This document shows, one piece after another, positions 54,484 to 64,000 of a DNA stretch of 64,000 bases (positions are counted from its first letter, which is position 1; each line of letters opens with the position of its first letter). Under the pieces are notes generated by a model. It was not told the origin of the DNA. It searched no databases and saw only the letters and a list, made by a program, of their open reading frames with translations. Origin of the DNA: Pterobdella sp. o SKG-2022 (taxonomy: Eukaryota > Annelida > Clitellata > Hirudinida > Piscicolidae); contig OZ038321.1 of the NCBI GenBank assembly GCA_964035795.1, forward strand, positions 578,030-642,029, in the 5' to 3' direction. A program made the position numbers and the translations under genes.

Positions 54484-57400
54484 ATGGTGGAAAGTACAGA
54501 CACACAAGATCTTGGTTAACATTTTTAACTCTATTTTTGTCAAAAATTTTTACTAGACTATTTAATATAAATATTGAAATATTTTAAAAACTAATCAGCT
54601 CATTTCTTGATATCTTCAGTATTGCTAATTAAAAATTGTAAAAACTTGATCACCAACATCAGATAATAAATTGCGCGAATTACTGGATAAAACCGAAAAA
54701 GATGAAACAACAAAACTAAAAATCGGTAGTTTATACTGGCAAAAATATGAGCTAAAGAACCAGGGATCAGATGGGTCGGAGGCAGTGAAGTGGTTGTTGA
54801 GGGCATCGAAGACTGGTAATGAGGAAGCTACACTGCTCTTGAGGAAATGCTTTGACAACAACATAGGTGGGAATTCAGGGTTATGTAACTATCAAACTAG
54901 TTAATGTTTAGACTTTTGTAACCATCCAACTAGTTAATGTTTAGAGTTCTGTAACTGTTTATCTAGTTATTTTTCATGGTTTTTTTTTAACTATTAAATA
55001 GTTGTTCAAAATCAATGTTTTGAAAATGTGGTTTGACTTTAAAACTTTGTTATCATTGGTTTTAAGTTGTTTGTTTGAGAGTTGTGTTGTTTCTATATAA
55101 ATTCAGAATTTATTTATTTGTTTCATGAGCTCAAGTTAATTATTTAAACAGATTATAATTATCTTTGAATAAAAGATTATATTCCAGAATTATCAAAAAT
55201 AAATGGCTACTGATAGTAATAATTTACGTAATTATAAATACCTTTTTTTAAATATATTATTATGTAATATATAACTTAAATAAAAAATAAAAATATCAAA
55301 TAATCAATTTTTAAAAATTCAGGGATAAATGAAGACAACATTGAAGACATAGAATGGTGTTTGAACACATCCAGCTGGGAGAAGAAGGGTCGCAGTTCAG
55401 CTAGAGAGCTGTTTAGGAAGATTTGTGCTGGTGGTGATACTAAACTAAGCAAGGAGGAATATAATAAAAGAATCGAGGATTTTTCCAAAAGTAAATTGGA
55501 AAGGAATCTGCTAGAGAAAGGTTGGTTGGTTATATTATGTCATATTTATTATAAATGTTTTTGTTGAAATATAATATTTGAGGGAATTTTAATTATCTAC
55601 CTATGGACCATTCACAAAAACCTTTTTCTCATTACCAATTTTCTCTCACTCCACCCAAAACTCTTTCATTCTATCCAACAGAAACCATTATTTCATCACA
55701 CCCTCCTAAAACCTCCCCACCCACCCACCTACCCACCCAAAATTACCCCACTCCACCCACCCTTCCAATATCAGCCATAAAGAATGAAGTGGACGAGGAT
55801 GTGTTTGTGGACAGGATGATGAGGTTGTTGAAAGGCAAAAACACTTGGTCACTGAGTGCTCTTATGGAAACTAAACGAGACTCAGAAGAATATAAGAAAC
55901 TGTCAACATTTAAACGGGTGAGAATAAATTTAATTGATAATATATAAAATAATGTTTTTAATTTGATAGAGATGGATTGGTTATATGTCTTAAATTTTAT
56001 AGAGCTCAACTTAAAACATTTTTTAAAATGAATATTTTAAATAATGACTGATTTTCATGCTATATCACACCATCACAATAGACAGTTTACCACTCGAAAA
56101 AGTTGTTGATATGGTTGACAGACAATGTGGTGGAGACGGCAGGGACACAGGGTATGTTATGGCTCAAAGCCCTCATACCTGTCCATCAAATCTACATGCT
56201 CCTCCTCCTTTTCATCTACAGTCTTGTTCCTATCAATAGCGTCTTGTATTTCATTCCTATAGCATTGTTTTATATCATCTACATCTTCGTTCTCATCACC
56301 ACACTTCAAATGTTTTACTCTCGTAAGAAACTGAACAGCGTCAAGGTCTTGGCTGATATGTTGGACAGGTTGAATGATACACTAATTCACGACAGTGCCG
56401 AGTCTGCTTACTCGTGGACCTCCATCAAACCTTACATCAACTTCTTCATTGCCCTTCCCTTCCTTATCGCCTCCTTCAGCTTGGCAGATAAGCAATGGAT
56501 TCCTTCTTCTGAGATTTGTCTTTTGAGTTTTGTTATAACCGTAGCTTGCTGGTTCGCTTTGAATGATAAATACGATTATTTGGCTCTATTGGCTATCATC
56601 CTAGATACCTTATCTAACCTTCCCATCTTGATTGAAAAAATCAACCACATACCAGTTTTGTATCCAATCCTCAATGCCATCTGCTCTTTTGGCTTCAAAA
56701 TCAACCTTTTCTTCGATCTGCACTTCAACATAGGACTCCCTTCACTCGCCTACATTATCGTCCCATTGTTCTTTATCAAAATGGCTACAAAATCGATCAA
56801 GGGTTTTCATCAAGTTATCGTGCCCCATTTAGTGTGTTTTTTTTGGTGGAAGTTGGTGGTGGTTTTTATTGTTGAGACCACATGGTTCGGCTTGTTGAGG
56901 GCGTCTTGCGGTTGGGGGATGTTGCTTATTTTAAGTCCTCTGCTATTCATTGCTGGATTCTTGTGGGTTATTTATACCATTTATATTTCCACATCTTTCT
57001 ACAACATTTTCAAAGTTTTAACGACATTTTGCCTCGTCATTGGCGTTTCTTTGTTGCCATTTTGGTCGAGGTATAATTATAAGAAATCAGATTGGAACTT
57101 GAAACAGAAGTCTCTTGTCACCAATGTTATCTTGGTGGTTATCTTTGTTATAACATCTGTACCCCTAGCCTTCATAACTTTGCCAAAAAGTGACAGCAAC
57201 ATGAACTACCTGTCAAGAGATGTCTACATGAGAAGTTGTGTGGATGTCGATGGCATCTTTGGAGTTGAAAATTGTCTCCATTTCAACAATTTAAAAGTTA
57301 ACTGGACTGGAGTGGTTGACAAAATCTCCATCACAAAAATTGAAAACAGGGCTGAAGACTTCATGAAAATTTTTCCGAAATTCGTTTCGAATTATTTAAG

Positions 57401-57830
57401 ATGCACCTACGGACAAAAGTACGCCCAAGATTGCACAACACTATCAGACCAACCGGAGCAAGACGCCTGCCAATATAACAAGTTACAAGGGATTTATTGC
57501 CACCTCAACGACTTCAACAAGTTCACATACGAAGTGATGACAAGCACTCAAAGCAACAACGAGATAGCAAAACTAATCATCCCAGACCACTTCTCGAGCG
57601 TCATAAAGGCTTTGAGGGTGGGAGATGAGGTAGCATATCAAGGCTCCCTCGACTACAGCATCGGCTCTACCATTCCCACAGTGCACCTCAAAAACCTACA
57701 GTGTCTCCGATGCCAGAATACCTCGCCCATGGTTCTACAACCATCAATTTGGTCTTTTTCTTTCATGTATAAAACCGCCTTCCAATCGGTCTTCAACTTC
57801 TTTTTCGCGCCACTTTTCGACTTCGAGTAA
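54484..57830 (+). CDS. WFS1: Wolframin
   Basis: ER multi-pass membrane glycoprotein involved in ER calcium and stress homeostasis. Five exons: 54484-54514, 54663-54866, 55323-55520, 55775-55917, 56082-57830, giving 774 aa (human is 890; the difference is mainly a shorter N-terminus). The N-terminal part (residues ~11-190) carries a Sel1-like repeat region (AVKWLLRASKTGNEEATLLL) and an EF-hand-like helical part, matching human wolframin order. The fifth exon alone encodes residues 193-774 with about nine hydrophobic segments, as in the human gene where one large exon holds this part. The lumenal C-terminal domain is Cys-rich (MRSCVDVDGIFGVENC, LRCTYGQKYAQDC) and ends FFFAPLFDFE, like human FFFFPFLSAA. 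Its 3' end faces RUVBL2 across 235 bases. Confidence 0.95.
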
Positions 57831-58065
57831 CTCCGATAATTTTTTTCTTGCTTGACTAATAGTGATAAAATCGTGATCTTCATTAGATTTATTTACTAAC
57901 TTATTGGTTTAACCAGTGACCCTTTTGCATATACTGCTATTTCTAATTCATTTTTATTCGCATTTATAAACATGCTTCAGATAAAATTAATTTTTAAACA
58001 CTAAACAAATCAAGTTAAAATGAAAACTTCATAAGTTCATCAGTTTTAGTAAAAGTTCAACAGTT
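57831..58065. promoter_or_regulatory. Shared 3' intergenic region of WFS1 and RUVBL2
   Basis: 235 bases between the two stop codons. A minus-strand AATAAA (plus TTTATT at 57953-57958) is a candidate RUVBL2 polyadenylation signal. No clear AATAAA for WFS1 was seen; GATAAA near 57864 is a variant. The two transcripts may overlap at their 3' ends. Confidence 0.4.
57953..57958 (-). promoter_or_regulatory. Candidate poly(A) signal for RUVBL2
   Basis: AATAAA on the minus strand, 108 bases after the RUVBL2 stop codon. Confidence 0.45.
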
Positions 58066-62504
<4,439 letters not shown>

Positions 62505-64000
62505 CTATAGAAATATTTATTTTAAATTTGATAGCTTATTTTAAAATTTCAAAAACAAAATCAAAAATTTCAGAAAATTTAAAATCAAACCGACCAGAGA
62601 CATGCTTGCGAAAAGTTAAACTTAGTAAGTAGCATAGAACTTCAAGAACAAGTAGTTGTCATAGTAATTGTTTCTATACTAACGTTTTTTTGATTTTTTT
62701 GAATTATTTTTAAATATTGTTAATAAAAAGTAAAAATTTCAAATTTCAATATAAAAAATCCTTTTTTAAAATTCATTTGAACAGTAAAGAATCGCAAAAT
62801 TTCTGACTTTAAACAATGATTTTTAATGTTTTTTTTTATGTTAAAAATTCATCATTTGAAAAAACTTTACAAAACCTGGTTTTTTTCGAAAAATATTAAA
62901 CAAAGTTATGGTTATTTGATATATATCCTTCGCGCATTAGACAGACCTCTTTTCACCTCGACAATGCTTCTCTTAATATGATTGTCTGCCTCTTTGTTTT
63001 TTCCGCTTTAAAACTATTTATTTCAAATTTTGATGAATCGAAATAGGTGTATGCTAGAAACTCTTTTGATATATTTTTTTCTATTAGATAATTATTTGTA
63101 GATTATTAAACTTTAATTATCGAATTATAAAAATTTATATTCTTCGAGCCAAACTTAAATATTCAAATAAAAACAATTTTGGGAGTTTATTTTATTCCAA
63201 GAAGCTTTTTGTAGGATGAACTTACATTATCAAGTAGAGGTACAAACATTTGTACCTCCACTTGATAATGTAAGTTCATCCTACAAAAAGCTTCGTGGAA
63301 TAAAATAAACTCCCAAAATTGTTTTCATTTGAATATATACAAATTTAAATATCGTGAAATAAAAATGCAAGTTTTTTTCAGTTGAAAAGCAAAATAATAA
63401 CAATAAATTCAAATATAGCTCAATTTCTAAACAAAAAGCATTTTAATATACTTCTCTTGAAAGTAACTTAACAAAAGTTACAGGCACTTCGCGATCAGGC
63501 AAAATGTATTGAATAGCGAGCCTATAGTTTATGAACCAATCATAGAACTCCAAAAAAATTGTGAAGGTACTGAAATAATCATTTTTAAAAGTTTTATGAA
63601 AAAAAAACCTAACATTTATCAACTAACAAAGCTTTTTGTACAATCCGTGGATATTTAAACATTATGATACATGAGTATTTTCAAGAAAAAAAAAACTAAC
63701 ATTTTTTAAAGCCTATGATTGGTCCAATTTAAAACAGCTTTTGCTGCTTAGAATTTCTTTAAAAAAAGTTATGTAGAAATAGGTTGAAAAAGGAAACTCG
63801 ATGCAAACAAGATAATTATAGACAAGGCAGTCATTTGAACAAAAAACTACTCTTTCAGACTTTTTTTTGTTTATTTTTATTTTTTCAAATTTTATTACAT
63901 GTGTTTTTTGTGAATATATTAATATCCAGACCTTTATGTTTCAATAACCTAATAATTGAATTATAAGTTACGAGAGTTTTGGTTAGGTGAAGTATATTAA
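62505..64000. other. AT-rich region upstream of RUVBL2
   Basis: Should contain the RUVBL2 promoter and first coding exon, but no start exon could be fixed. An ATG CTT GCG AAA A|GTTAAA candidate (minus strand, ~62590-62610) has the wrong phase. It contains the large palindrome at 63159-63337. Confidence 0.4.
63159..63337. mobile_element. Near-perfect palindrome, best copy of fold-back family A
   Basis: Two arms of about 88 bases separated by a 2-base loop at 63247-63248 (TACAAA-CA-TTTGTA), with only a few mismatches (for example CCAAGAAG against CCACGAAG, AGTAGAGG against AGTGGAGG). Arms run from the outer 'ATATTCAAAT...CAATTTTG' through 'GGGAGTTTATTTTATTCCA', 'GAAGCTTTTTGTAGGATGAA' and 'CTTACATTATCAAGT'. 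No coding capacity. This is the typical shape of a MITE or fold-back element. Confidence 0.9.

Noticed and set aside
62585..62612. Minus-strand ATG CTT GCG AAA A|GTTAAA as the RUVBL2 start exon
   Set aside because: It would end in phase 1, while the next exon at 62504 needs phase 0.

Overview
The window is AT-rich animal nuclear DNA. Every recognisable protein-coding gene is split by many GT-AG introns, mostly 60-700 bp. Introns and intergenic stretches are packed with simple repeats ((AAT)n, (TATC)n, (GAT/GGT)n, (CAAA)n), non-LTR retrotransposon copies, tRNA-derived SINEs and hairpin-forming repeats. Gene density (seven recognisable genes in 64 kb), intron size and SINE/LINE tails ending in 'GCGCTATAAA' plus (AAT)n point to a compact invertebrate genome. 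A tunicate is one possibility, held with low confidence. No bacterial operons, CRISPR arrays or viral genes were seen. All exon models were read by hand from splice sites, reading phase and remembered family sequences.

Layout. 1-3704: intergenic, with a (GAT/GGT)n block and a 26-bp minisatellite. 3705-10023 (+): mitochondrial Rho GTPase Miro/RHOT, 19 exons, complete (624 aa). 11171-15089 (+): Gfo/Idh/MocA-type NAD(P)-dependent oxidoreductase, 14 exons, complete (417 aa), with a SINE and (TATC)n in intron 8. 16970-22115 (-): secreted/ER-type JmjC (cupin_8) protein with an EF-hand and a C-terminal KDEL, 10 exons (391 aa). A decayed LINE sits antisense in one of its introns. 22484-29598 (+): hedgehog acyltransferase-like MBOAT (HHAT/Rasp), 13 exons (761 aa), enlarged by in-frame low-complexity segments. 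It is head-to-head with the JmjC gene across 368 bp. 29599-35512: gene-poor AT-rich DNA. 35513-38283 (-): an EEPD1-like helix-hairpin-helix gene whose nuclease domain was not found. 39253-41125 (-): a weak candidate gene. 43662-47070 (+): LINE with an intact 958-codon ORF2 (endonuclease plus reverse transcriptase) and the 3' part of a zinc-knuckle ORF1. 47071-54483: repeats and AT-rich DNA. 54484-57830 (+): wolframin (WFS1), 5 exons, 774 aa. 58066-62504 (-): RUVBL2/reptin AAA+ ATPase, tail-to-tail with wolframin across 235 bp; its first coding exon is unresolved. 62505-64000: AT-rich DNA with a near-perfect ~180-bp palindrome.

The genes do not form one pathway. Three encode endomembrane or ER proteins (JmjC-KDEL, HHAT, wolframin), one a mitochondrial outer-membrane GTPase, and one a nuclear ATPase. 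The most unusual material is: the KDEL-bearing JmjC/EF-hand protein; the low-complexity expansion inside HHAT; the EEPD1-like gene that appears to stop before its nuclease; a minisatellite built from copies of a 5' splice site; and a dispersed family of palindromic elements with a shared core.
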